64,000 bases of DNA, taken from NCBI GenBank assembly GCA_016200005.1, contig JACQFP010000047.1, positions 62,001-126,000 on the forward strand, read 5' to 3'. This document shows, piece after piece, positions 1 through 7,660 of this stretch. The notes under the pieces are model-generated. The model saw nothing but the letters and a program-made list of their open reading frames with translations. It did no database searches and was not told the origin of the DNA. Position 1 is the stretch's first letter, and every line of letters begins with the position of its first letter. The position numbers and the translations under genes are program-made. This DNA comes from Verrucomicrobiota bacterium. GTDB taxonomy: Bacteria; Verrucomicrobiota; Verrucomicrobiia; Limisphaerales; PALSA-1396.

Positions 1-704
1 TTGGCATTGATCCAGTTCATGGTGGAGATGGTTGCAACAGTTGTGGCAGAAACCGTGCCCGCAAGAACGGCGGCGGTTGAAATCGAGGCAACAAGTCCAA
101 CCGGCGCGGCTTGGACGGCGTTGGCGGAAACCGCGCCCGCGATGGCCGCGCCCGTCAGCGTCACGCCGCGTTTGGCGAAGAGGCCGCGCAGCCGTTCCAG
201 CGCGCGACTGACCCGTTTCTGCGCGGTATCGTCACTCACACCGAGAGACAGGCCAATTGTGCGGAACTCCTGATTCTTGAAGAAGCGCAGCAACAGCGCG
301 TCGCGGTCGGCTTCGACCAACTCGCCCAGGGCGGCATCAAGGTGTGGGGCGATGTGTTCCCAGACGGCATCGGGTTCGGCGGAAAGCAACTCGTTCATGG
401 TGGCGGCCTCCTGTTCGCGGGCGCAACGGCGCACCTCGCTGCGGACAACCTTGGTCGCGAGGTTTTGTGCGGTGCGATGCAGCCAGCCGGTCAAGACCGG
501 ATGATCCGTGAGTTGCCGGGCTTTCTGCGCCAGCGCCACGAACACGCCTTGGGTGACGTCCTCGGCCAGGGGCGCGTCGCGAACCAAGCGCAACGCGGCG
601 GAATAGACGAGGTCAATATGCCGCCGCACGAGTTCCGCAAACGCCGCCTCCGACCGGCGCCCGGCGTAATCGCGCAATAGTTGTTGGTCGGTCAGCCTGT
701 TCAC
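1..704 (-). CDS. Sigma-70 (ECF-like) factor with C-terminal hydrophobic tail, partial at window edge
   Basis: Reading the minus strand from a GTG at 704 (an in-frame TGA lies directly upstream) gives an uninterrupted frame to the window edge, so the 3' end is missing. Residues of about 15-90 form sigma region 2 (AFAELVRRHIDLVYSAALR, then AEDVTQGVFVAL and GWLHRTA). Residues of about 125-175 form region 4 (LLLRFFKNQEFRTIGLSLG). A hydrophobic Ala/Thr/Val-rich stretch follows, ending near WIN at the edge. The protein is clearly related to the product at 870-2546 and has the same order of parts. In verrucomicrobia such fusions are probably membrane-tethered sigma factors; that role is inferred. 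The ATG at 708 is in another frame. Confidence 0.85.
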   Translation of the reverse strand, partial: MNRLTDQQLLRDYAGRRSEAAFAELVRRHIDLVYSAALRLVRDAPLAEDVTQGVFVALAQKARQLTDHPVLTGWLHRTAQNLATKVVRSEVRRCAREQEAATMNELLSAEPDAVWEHIAPHLDAALGELVEADRDALLLRFFKNQEFRTIGLSLGVSDDTAQKRVSRALERLRGLFAKRGVTLTGAAIAGAVSANAVQAAPVGLVASISTAAVLAGTVSATTVATISTMNWINA

Positions 705-720
705 TCATTGAATAGTACCC

Positions 721-819
721 GCCACCGCTCAAATCCGACAGGGAAAGGAGAAAATCCATTTCGACGGCGCGCACTTCCGCCGCGACATCGCGGCCAAAGC
801 TTTTGACGAGTTGAAGTGA
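721..819 (+). pseudogene. purD: Remnant of the PurD C-terminus
   Basis: A plus-strand frame of 32 codons ends at TGA 817-819. It reads KIHFDGAHFRRDIAAKAF near its end. That resembles the C-terminal tail of phosphoribosylamine-glycine ligase, where an IHF(D/E)G-x-(H/Y)YR(K/R)DI-type motif is typical. Nothing upstream in this frame continues the enzyme: a stop lies a few codons before, and the sigma gene at 1-704 occupies the DNA on the other strand. I read it as a scrap of a lost or displaced purD. The match is short, so chance similarity is possible. Confidence 0.45.
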
Positions 820-869
820 CGAGGCTCAAATTGTTTGACCGCGAACCACGCGAATCTTGGTTCTTTGGA

Positions 870-2546
870 TTACTTCGGGCCGCCAGCGCCTTGCATCTTG
901 TTCATGATGTCCTTCACAACTTTGGCCTGAAGAGCTTGCTGCTGGCGGTAGTTTTTTAACTGGGTTTCTGTCAAGAGAGGCTCCAGTGCCTTGGCTTTCT
1001 GGTCCATAGCCCACTGCATGGATTCAGCCTCTGCCGCTACGGGGTCGCCGGGGGCTTGTGGATTGGTCGAGGGTGGCCTTGTGCTGCCGATGAATTGGTT
1101 GTAGTTCGCCTCATATAACGCGGCATAAACCCGGTCCAATTGTTCCGCGGTCAAGCCGAGGGTGGACTGCATTTGCAGCAGTTCTTGGTTCGCCACCAGA
1201 CTTGCATTGTGTGCGGCTTCTTCCCGTTGGTAGGCGGGATAAGACGCTTGCTGGTCGGGCGTCAACAGCCCCTTGATTAGCTCCTCCGTATTGCCTGTTT
1301 CCTTGGCCAATCTGGCCAGCTCTTCCTTGTTAAATTTTCCGGAAACGCCCTGCTGCATCCCCGCCACCATTGCCTGCGTTTGTCGCATCAGGATTTCACG
1401 AACTGCTTGGGTTTGCTCTGGAGTCAGATGCAGGCTGGCAGCCATTCGCGACAAGCGGCCTTCCATCTGTTGCTCCGCCCTCTGTTTCATGGCGTCAGCC
1501 ATCGCGCCGCTGACCGGGTTGTTGGTGGCCTCGCTGGCCTGTTGTGCAAGTTGGGATCGTAATTGCTCTGCCTCTCCAATTGCCCGCCGGGCCACCCCGG
1601 CCATGCCGCGTAGCCGCATCAATTCGGCGGTATTCTCGGGCAATCGTTCCTTTTCTCCTCGAATCGAGGCGAGTTGGTTCCTGGCTTCGTCGCGCTCGCG
1701 TTGCAACTGCTGGATTTGTTCGGCCAATGGCGCTTGCTGTTGCTGAAGCGTCTGGATTTGCTCGCGCAAACGTGAGACCCGATGCGTTTCGTATATTACA
1801 AGGGCGACGGTCAGGGCGGTTCCAATGATGGTCTTTTGCAGTGTAGTCATAGCGATGGTTTTGATGGCGGTTGCAGTTGCGGTGGCGGCGAGGGTTGTTC
1901 CGGCAAGGGCGGCGGCGGTTGAAATCGTGACGGCCAATCCGGCCGGCGCCGCGTGGATGGCGTTGGCCGTGAGCACCACGCCGAGGCTGGCGGCGCTCGT
2001 CGTCACACCCCGGCGCTTCAGGAATTCCTCCAGTTTCTCCAAGGCGCGCGTCACTCTCATGCGCGCGGCGTCTTCGTTGCTGCCCAGCGCCTGACCGACC
2101 GCGCGAAAATCCTGCTGCTCAAAAAATCGGAGCAGGATGGCGGTGCGATCCGCTTCCCCCAGTTCATTGATGGCTTCGTCGAGCAGCGGCGCGACCTGGG
2201 AGAAGTCCGCCTCGGAGTGGTTTTGCAGCGTATTCATTTCCACGGCCTGCCTTTCGCGGGCTTGGCGACGGCGTTCGCCGCGCAAGGTGTTGGCGGCCAC
2301 AAAGCACGTGTGCCGGTGCAGCCAGCCGCCCAGCCGCACGTCGGTGGGCAGCGTCCGCGCCGCGCGGGCCAGGTCCACAAAGACGGTTTGCGTCACGTCC
2401 TCCGCCTGATGCGTGTCGCCGCCGACCAACCGGAGGGCCGTCGAATAAACCAACCCCACGAAGCGGTTGACCAGTTCGCGGAAGGCCGCGTCCGAGCCGT
2501 GCTGGCGGTAGTCGGCAAGCAACTGTTGGCTGTCCGTCATGTTCAC
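870..2546 (-). CDS. Sigma factor fused to membrane segment, coiled coil and Spy-like LTxxQ domain
   Basis: 558 residues from GTG 2546 (ATG 2540 is an equally possible start). Sigma region 2 spans about residues 20-105 (AEDVTQTVFVDLARAA, GGWLHRHTCF) and region 4 about 125-180 (RTAILLRFFEQQDFRAVGQ). Hydrophobic stretches follow at about 185-222 and 237-252, the latter a good membrane helix. Next comes a Gln/Glu-rich coiled coil at about 255-300. The remaining roughly 240 residues are helical with repeated LTPEQ, LTPDQ, LTAEQ and LTETQ motifs, as in Spy/CpxP-type periplasmic proteins. The layout suggests a sigma factor held at the membrane by its own C-terminal sensor and perhaps released by proteolysis. 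This is inference. It is paralogous to the gene at 1-704. Confidence 0.85.
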   Translation of the reverse strand: MNMTDSQQLLADYRQHGSDAAFRELVNRFVGLVYSTALRLVGGDTHQAEDVTQTVFVDLARAARTLPTDVRLGGWLHRHTCFVAANTLRGERRRQARERQAVEMNTLQNHSEADFSQVAPLLDEAINELGEADRTAILLRFFEQQDFRAVGQALGSNEDAARMRVTRALEKLEEFLKRRGVTTSAASLGVVLTANAIHAAPAGLAVTISTAAALAGTTLAATATATAIKTIAMTTLQKTIIGTALTVALVIYETHRVSRLREQIQTLQQQQAPLAEQIQQLQRERDEARNQLASIRGEKERLPENTAELMRLRGMAGVARRAIGEAEQLRSQLAQQASEATNNPVSGAMADAMKQRAEQQMEGRLSRMAASLHLTPEQTQAVREILMRQTQAMVAGMQQGVSGKFNKEELARLAKETGNTEELIKGLLTPDQQASYPAYQREEAAHNASLVANQELLQMQSTLGLTAEQLDRVYAALYEANYNQFIGSTRPPSTNPQAPGDPVAAEAESMQWAMDQKAKALEPLLTETQLKNYRQQQALQAKVVKDIMNKMQGAGGPK

Positions 2547-2666
2547 TCAGCAGTAAAGACCCGCTGAAGGGGCAAACCGAACAAAAAAATTGAGCTGTGG
2601 CGCGCGCCTCTCATTTTTTTGCCCAGTGCTGAGACGAACTCCGACTCAGATTCAGTTTGCGCCGTT

Positions 2667-2702
2667 CTCCCTCACCCGAACCCTCTCCCGCTGGGAGAGG
2701 GG
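2667..2702 (+). repeat. REP-like hairpin element, copy 1
   Basis: A CTCCCTCACCC arm is followed by a strong hairpin (CCCTCTCCC, GCT, GGGAGAGGG). The same element occurs in reverse orientation at 2785-2819, and relatives lie at 7435-7474 and 7522-7568. It is typical of dispersed extragenic palindromes. Confidence 0.75.
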
Positions 2703-2784
2703 ACGGCGAGCGCACGCCCTTCGATTTGCGGATGGCTGCCGCGCCAATCCAACCGCACGAGCCGCCACGAACCGGTGAATAATG

Positions 2785-2819
2785 CTCCCTCTCCCAGCGG
2801 GAGGGCCGGGGTGAGGGAG
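2785..2819 (-). repeat. REP-like hairpin element, copy 2 (inverted)
   Basis: This is the reverse complement of the element at 2667-2702 with few changes. It contains CTCTCCCAGCGGGAG and the GGGGTGAGGGAG arm. Two copies facing each other about 80 bases apart resemble a BIME arrangement. Confidence 0.75.
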
Positions 2820-2933
2820 AGCCTGCGAAACACTTGCCACCTTCGGCGTCACTGAAAATGTCAAGGGAGCAGAGATGTCTTGTCCCCCAGCCGAACGCCG
2901 CGTAATGATTTCAACGGCCGACAGGTGAATTCC

Positions 2934-5900
2934 ATGATCTGGCTTCGAACTTTGGTTTCGCGCGGCGCTCTCGGAGCGATGACGACCGGTTGGCTTTGCC
3001 TGACTCCGTGCGGAGCGGCGCTGGCCGCCGGGGCTGCAAATCTGTTGGTGCCGCTGCCCGCCGGAGAAACCGCCCTCACCGACATCGGGCTTTACCAGGT
3101 CTGGTGGCAGTCTTACGGCGGCGAGCCGGTGCGGATGCCGGTGTCGTGGACGGGGCATGCCGATGAGCGCACCGGCATTTCCTACAAGCCATGGGGCCGC
3201 GTCTTTGGCCGCGAGGCGTTGCTGATCCACTCGCCGTGGCGCGTTCCGCCGGGCCGCACGTGGGCGGAATATCAACTCGCGTTGCCGCGCCTCACGCCCA
3301 TCAAGCTCTCGTTCGGCATTGTCATGGGGCCGGACGCCGGCGTGCAGGAGAAAAGCGACGGTGTGGCTTTCTCCTGCTACCTGACCGCCGACGGCGTGGA
3401 GCGCGAGTTGATGCGCGAACATCAGGCCACGGACAAATGGAAGCAATTCGACTTCGATCTTTCGCCGCACGCGGGCAAGACGGTCAAGCTTCGCCTGCAA
3501 GTCGAGCCGGGGCCGAAAAACAATCCGTCCTGGGACTGGTCCTTTTTCGGCGACGCGAAGCTCAGCGTCGGCACGGGACAGGATTCGCGGGACGAATTGC
3601 TGAAGCGCTTCACCGCTACCCGCGCCTACACCGCCACGTCAAAGGCGAGCCTGCTGGCGTTGAGCAACTCGGCCAACAATGGCGTCGTCCCGTCGAACCT
3701 GCTGCCGTTCTCAAACAAACTCGAACGCACCGCCGACGGCTGGCGCTTCAGTTACGTGGGCGCGGACGGTCCGGTGACGTTCACCTTCACTCCAGCCACC
3801 GGCACGCTGGACGATTTCACAGCGCAACTCGGCAAGGGACGTCCGTTCCTGCCCGCAACCGGCGGCGGGGCAACTATTGCACAAAAACGAGAGAACAAGA
3901 CGGAGGAGATTCCGGCCCGCGGTGGCCGGGCGGCAGAAGTTCGTCGTGAGGGCGACACGCTGAACGTGGTTTGGGAATACGATTTGCCGGGTCAGCCGCT
4001 GCGCGTCGCGTGGAGTTACCGGATGCAAGGCAAGGCGCTGGTGGTTTCGGCGCGCTGCGACAAGCCGGTGATTAGCCGCTTCAGTCTCGGCAACGCAGCC
4101 GCACCACTGCGCCGAACTCTGACCGTGCCCTATCTGCCGGGCGTGGTGAACTACTTGGCGGTGGAGGGAACCTTCGTCTGCCGTTACTTGGATTGGACGC
4201 AATCCCACGCCTCAGAATGTCCACAAGGCGAAGTCACCTACCAGCTCACGACGGCCAGCAATCGCAACGCGCTCGTCGAAACCGGCTACATTGCCATCTC
4301 GCCGGACGTGGGCGAAGTGCTGCCGAATATTCCGCATCCGCCGTCGCCATTTCTCGGCGTGCTCGGCCCGCGCATAATGCTCGACATCTGGGGTCACAGC
4401 GAAGGTACTTTTGCCGGTGACGCGCGGAAGTTGCGTGAACTGAAAGATCATGGCGTGGATCACCTCGCCATCATCCAGCACGCCTGGCAGCACTACGGAT
4501 ACGACGTGAAGTTGCCGGATCATATTCCCGCCAACCCGGCGCTCGGCGGCGATGAGGCGATGAAACTTTTCGGGCAGGCCGCCAATGAGTGCGGCTACCT
4601 CTGGGCGCTGCACGAAAATTATCTCGATCTCTACCCAGACGCCCCAAGCTATGACGCCACGGCGCGGGTGTTGCAGGCCGATGGTTCGCCGTCGCTCGGC
4701 TGGCTCAACGAGGCCACGAAAGTCCAGGCCTTCGGGATCAAGGCCGGGCGCATGATCGGATTCGCAAAGCAAAACTCGCCCGAAGCCCACGCCCGCTACG
4801 GCACCACCGCCGCCTATCTCGACGTGCATTCCTGCGTCCCGCCGTGGCATCAGCTCGATCACGATGCCACGCAACCGCAGGCGGCGATGATGTCGTTGCG
4901 CGTGCAACGCGAGCCGGAATTGTTTCAGTTCGAGCGCGACACACACGGCGGCCCGCTGTTTGGCGAAGGCGCAAATCATTTTTATTGGGCGGGCCGCTGC
5001 GACGGCGTTGAGGCGCAGGTGATCGGCGGCGACGACCACACGCCGTTCCTCGATCTGGATCTGCTGAAACTCCATCCGCAGATGGTGAATCACGGCATGG
5101 GTTATTACGAACGCTGGTATCGTCGCGGCTACGGGATCGCGTGGGGCGTGGATGCCGGCAGCCCGCGCAGCCTCGACCAATATCGCGCGCAGGAACTCGC
5201 CTACGGCCACGCGGGCTTCATTGGCAACCCGCTCCCCGACCGCGTCCAATACGTCTGGCGGGAACACAATCTCATGCACCCGGTCCAACGCCTCTACGGC
5301 ACCGCGCGCCCGGTCGAGATTCGCTACCAAGTGCAGGAGCGCTACGTGACCGGCAGCGCCGCGCTCGTGGCCGGCGATACTTCGCGCCAGCGCATTCGCT
5401 ACGCCAGCGGTCTGACGCTGTGGGTCAATTGGCGGAAAGAGCCGTGGCGGGTGGAAGCGAAATCCCCGCGACACTTTGTTCTTCCCCAGTGGGGCTTTCT
5501 CGCCCTTGGCCGGGGCACCGAAGTCGCCACCGCGTTGCATGATGGCTTGCTCGGGGATTACGCCGAGTGTCCTGAATTCATTTTCGCCGACGCCCGCACG
5601 CACTTCGACCCAGTGGATGCCGGCCAGCGGAAGATGATTGAGCCGCGCCTCCGCGAGTTTCGACATCTCGATAGCAACCGTGCTCAAGTCACCTACGAAT
5701 GGATCGTCAAAGATTCGCTCGACGACGATTTTATCTGCTATGTCCACGCTGTGAACGAGCGCGCACCGGCGGCACAACACATCGTTTTCCAGCAGGATCA
5801 CGCCCTGCCCCGCCCGACGAGCCAGTGGCGCAAAGGCGACGTGATCGTGGATGGGCCGTATGAGTTCACCGTCAGTGACAAGTTTGATGACTACGATCTC

Positions 5901-6377
5901 GTCGTCGGCCTTTACAAACCCGGATCCCCGGTCCTCCGTCTGCAAGGAGTGGCTGACCGCCACGGTCGCGTCCAGATCGCAAAGCTGCGCCTTCAGAAAC
6001 AGAACGGCCAGGTGACGGCGATTACTGCCGACTCAGTCACCCGCGCGCCGTCCGGCAGCGACGAGGACTTCACGGCCCACACGAATCCGCCCGGCACCTG
6101 GCTGGATTTCGGCAAAGTCGCCACGGACGGTTCGCTCAAGATCAACCGCGAAGCGAACCGCCTCGTCGTTTTTCCCTATCCGCGCGACAAATCATTTCGC
6201 GCCTCCCTCGATCTCAAAGCCCTTGCCCCCGCCGCCAAACGGACGAAGGTCCAGGTCCACGCGCTCGCTGCCGAAACCCAGCGCGATCTCGGTCCGGTTG
6301 ATTTCAAACTGGAAAGCGGACGGCTGTTATTTACCTTCGCCACGCGCGGCGCGGGCCGCTACGTTGTGACGTGGTAG
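2934..6377 (+). CDS. Large secreted TIM-barrel glycoside hydrolase, family uncertain (GH101/GH129/DUF5696-like)
   Basis: 1147 residues from ATG 2934. A GTG at 2925 and a TTG at 2880 are in frame, but only the later starts place the hydrophobic signal peptide (LVSRGALGAMTTGWLCL then ALAAG) at the N-terminus. The first 450 residues look like beta-sandwich domains, including a galactose-binding-like segment. The middle has barrel features: HLAIIQHAWQHYGYD, LWALHENYLDLYPD, AAYLDVHSCVPPW (candidate catalytic Asp) and GPLFGEGANHFYWAG (candidate catalytic Glu). The C-terminus is again beta-rich. The layout recalls endo-alpha-N-acetylgalactosaminidase-type enzymes, but that is a loose resemblance and the substrate is unknown. 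It opens a run of carbohydrate genes. Confidence 0.7.
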   Translation: MIWLRTLVSRGALGAMTTGWLCLTPCGAALAAGAANLLVPLPAGETALTDIGLYQVWWQSYGGEPVRMPVSWTGHADERTGISYKPWGRVFGREALLIHSPWRVPPGRTWAEYQLALPRLTPIKLSFGIVMGPDAGVQEKSDGVAFSCYLTADGVERELMREHQATDKWKQFDFDLSPHAGKTVKLRLQVEPGPKNNPSWDWSFFGDAKLSVGTGQDSRDELLKRFTATRAYTATSKASLLALSNSANNGVVPSNLLPFSNKLERTADGWRFSYVGADGPVTFTFTPATGTLDDFTAQLGKGRPFLPATGGGATIAQKRENKTEEIPARGGRAAEVRREGDTLNVVWEYDLPGQPLRVAWSYRMQGKALVVSARCDKPVISRFSLGNAAAPLRRTLTVPYLPGVVNYLAVEGTFVCRYLDWTQSHASECPQGEVTYQLTTASNRNALVETGYIAISPDVGEVLPNIPHPPSPFLGVLGPRIMLDIWGHSEGTFAGDARKLRELKDHGVDHLAIIQHAWQHYGYDVKLPDHIPANPALGGDEAMKLFGQAANECGYLWALHENYLDLYPDAPSYDATARVLQADGSPSLGWLNEATKVQAFGIKAGRMIGFAKQNSPEAHARYGTTAAYLDVHSCVPPWHQLDHDATQPQAAMMSLRVQREPELFQFERDTHGGPLFGEGANHFYWAGRCDGVEAQVIGGDDHTPFLDLDLLKLHPQMVNHGMGYYERWYRRGYGIAWGVDAGSPRSLDQYRAQELAYGHAGFIGNPLPDRVQYVWREHNLMHPVQRLYGTARPVEIRYQVQERYVTGSAALVAGDTSRQRIRYASGLTLWVNWRKEPWRVEAKSPRHFVLPQWGFLALGRGTEVATALHDGLLGDYAECPEFIFADARTHFDPVDAGQRKMIEPRLREFRHLDSNRAQVTYEWIVKDSLDDDFICYVHAVNERAPAAQHIVFQQDHALPRPTSQWRKGDVIVDGPYEFTVSDKFDDYDLVVGLYKPGSPVLRLQGVADRHGRVQIAKLRLQKQNGQVTAITADSVTRAPSGSDEDFTAHTNPPGTWLDFGKVATDGSLKINREANRLVVFPYPRDKSFRASLDLKALAPAAKRTKVQVHALAAETQRDLGPVDFKLESGRLLFTFATRGAGRYVVTW

Positions 6378-6530
6378 TTTTACGAAGTGTTGCGGGCCAG
6401 ACCGCCGCGTTGTACTTTTTACGAACCGACCGGCAAGCACGGCGATCACGTGCCCGAGCGGCTGGAGCGTGGCATCGCCTTGGTGTTCGGTCGCCTTTTG
6501 AAACAGTCAAACCAATTAAGTAAAACATAT

Positions 6531-7403
6531 ATGCGAAATCTTTTTGCCATCCTGATTGTCATTGTTTCAACCACCGTCGCGACCTTCGCAGTGGATCCGC
6601 CCTCCTCAGTCGCCAACTCCGAGCGCGAGCTGATCGTCCCGCACGAAGTCATCCAGCTCTTCAACGGGCGCGATCTTTCGTCGTTCTACACCTGGCTGGT
6701 GGATTCTCATCGCGAGGATCCGCACCGGGTTTTCTCGGTCGTGGACCAGGTGGATGGCGCGCCGGCCATCCGCATCAGCGGACAGCATTACGGCGGTCTT
6801 TACACGAAGCAGCGGTTCGCGAACTACCGGCTGGTGGCCGAATTCCGGTGGGGCCTGGCCACCTGGGGTGCCCGCACCAACGCCACCAAGGACAGCGGGG
6901 TGCTTCTACATTGCTCGGGCCGCGACGGGAATTATTTATCCAAAACTTTCAACGGCCCTTGGATGCGCTCATACGAATTTCAAATCATCGAGGGCGGCGT
7001 CGGCGACCTGCTCGTGCTCGGTGGCTACGAACCGGACGGCACGGTGCAGAAATACTTCGCCACCGCCACGGTGACAAAGGACCGCGACGGCGAGCCTTGC
7101 TGGGACGCGAAGGGTGTCGCCAAAGCGTTTGAAACCGGCCGCGTCAATTGGTGGGGTCGCGACCCGGATTGGGCCGACAAACTTGGCTACCGCGGCCGGC
7201 AGGATGTGGAAAGTCCGGGGGGAGAGTGGACACACATCGAAGCCATTTGTGCCGGCGACACACTCGATTATTTTGTGAACGGCAAGCGGGTGAACCAAGC
7301 CACACAGCTCAGCCACAAATCGGGCCAGTTGATTTTCCAATCCGAGGGCGCGGAGATTTTCTTCCGCCGCATCGAACTCCATCCACTGCCGGCGGCGAAG
7401 TAA
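6531..7403 (+). CDS. Secreted DUF1080 protein (3-keto-disaccharide hydrolase family)
   Basis: 290 residues from ATG 6531; the frame is open upstream to 6387, but the signal peptide (NLFAILIVIVSTTVATFA) begins at this ATG. The DUF1080 fold is seen as IQLFNGRDLSSFYTWL near the start, GGLYTKQRFANYRLVAEFRW and SGVLLHC in the middle, and VNGKRVNQA with SGQLIFQSEGAEIFFRRIEL at the end. Family members bind or cleave glycosides, in studied cases after oxidation at C3. A Gfo/Idh/MocA oxidoreductase capable in principle of that oxidation lies in the same cluster at 10678-12036. A dispersed hairpin repeat follows the stop codon. Confidence 0.88.
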   Translation: MRNLFAILIVIVSTTVATFAVDPPSSVANSERELIVPHEVIQLFNGRDLSSFYTWLVDSHREDPHRVFSVVDQVDGAPAIRISGQHYGGLYTKQRFANYRLVAEFRWGLATWGARTNATKDSGVLLHCSGRDGNYLSKTFNGPWMRSYEFQIIEGGVGDLLVLGGYEPDGTVQKYFATATVTKDRDGEPCWDAKGVAKAFETGRVNWWGRDPDWADKLGYRGRQDVESPGGEWTHIEAICAGDTLDYFVNGKRVNQATQLSHKSGQLIFQSEGAEIFFRRIELHPLPAAK

Positions 7404-7434
7404 TGAGGAATCGGCGCGATGCTCTGCTGGTGTT

Positions 7435-7474
7435 CCCTCTCCCCCTCGCAAGGGGAGAGGGTCAGGGTGAGGGG
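7435..7474 (+). repeat. REP-like hairpin element
   Basis: CCCTCTCCCC, CTCGCAAG, GGGGAGAGGG forms a strong stem-loop and is followed by TCAGGGTGAGGGG. Same family as the elements at 2667 and 2785. Confidence 0.7.
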
Positions 7475-7521
7475 TTAAGCAAAGTTGCTGGACAAAGAGT
7501 TGGCTCATGGCCGCACGACTG

Positions 7522-7568
7522 TTCCCTCTCACCCCGGCCATCTCCCCCTCCACGGGGGAGAGGGAGAA
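7522..7568 (+). repeat. REP-like hairpin element
   Basis: GTTCCCTCTC at the left and GAGAGGGAGAAC at the right pair around an inner CTCCCCC/GGGGGAG stem. Same family as the neighbouring element but arranged as one long imperfect palindrome. Confidence 0.65.
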
Positions 7569-7631
7569 CCTCTCGCCCAACTCCAGGTGCTGTCGTCCAT
7601 CGAGCGGCCTCCTCAGTTTCTTCTTGGTTCA

Positions 7632-7651
7632 CGCGGAGCTGGAGCTCCGCG
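7632..7651. repeat. Perfect palindrome just upstream of a start codon
   Basis: CGCGGAGCT and AGCTCCGCG pair exactly around a GG loop. The element ends nine bases before the ATG at 7661. It contains the only GGAG Shine-Dalgarno-like sequence nearby, so folding could affect translation of the downstream gene. It may equally be another dispersed repeat. Confidence 0.6.
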
Positions 7652-7660
7652 CTCCTATGG

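Larger units (their letters stand above)
2547..2933. other. Intergenic region between divergent genes, carrying a pair of REP-like elements
   Basis: About 390 bases between the divergent sigma-fusion gene and the glycoside hydrolase. I see no credible gene. It holds two inverted copies of a hairpin-forming repeat (listed separately). Promoters for both flanking genes should lie here, but none is convincing by eye. Confidence 0.6.
7404..7660. other. Intergenic region dense in hairpin repeats
   Basis: About 260 bases between the DUF1080 gene and the next hydrolase. It holds two REP-like elements and a perfect 9-bp-stem palindrome just before the next start codon (all listed). The frame of the downstream gene is open back through this region, but the translated repeats do not look like protein. 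Confidence 0.6.

Noticed and set aside
4212-5963. A 583-residue minus-strand open frame opposite the first hydrolase
   Set aside because: It is a shadow of the high-GC coding strand. It has no motifs or ribosome-binding site, and its composition is unlike a real protein.
6387-6530. N-terminal extension of the DUF1080 protein
   Set aside because: The frame is open, but the signal peptide starts at ATG 6531; the upstream residues would bury it.
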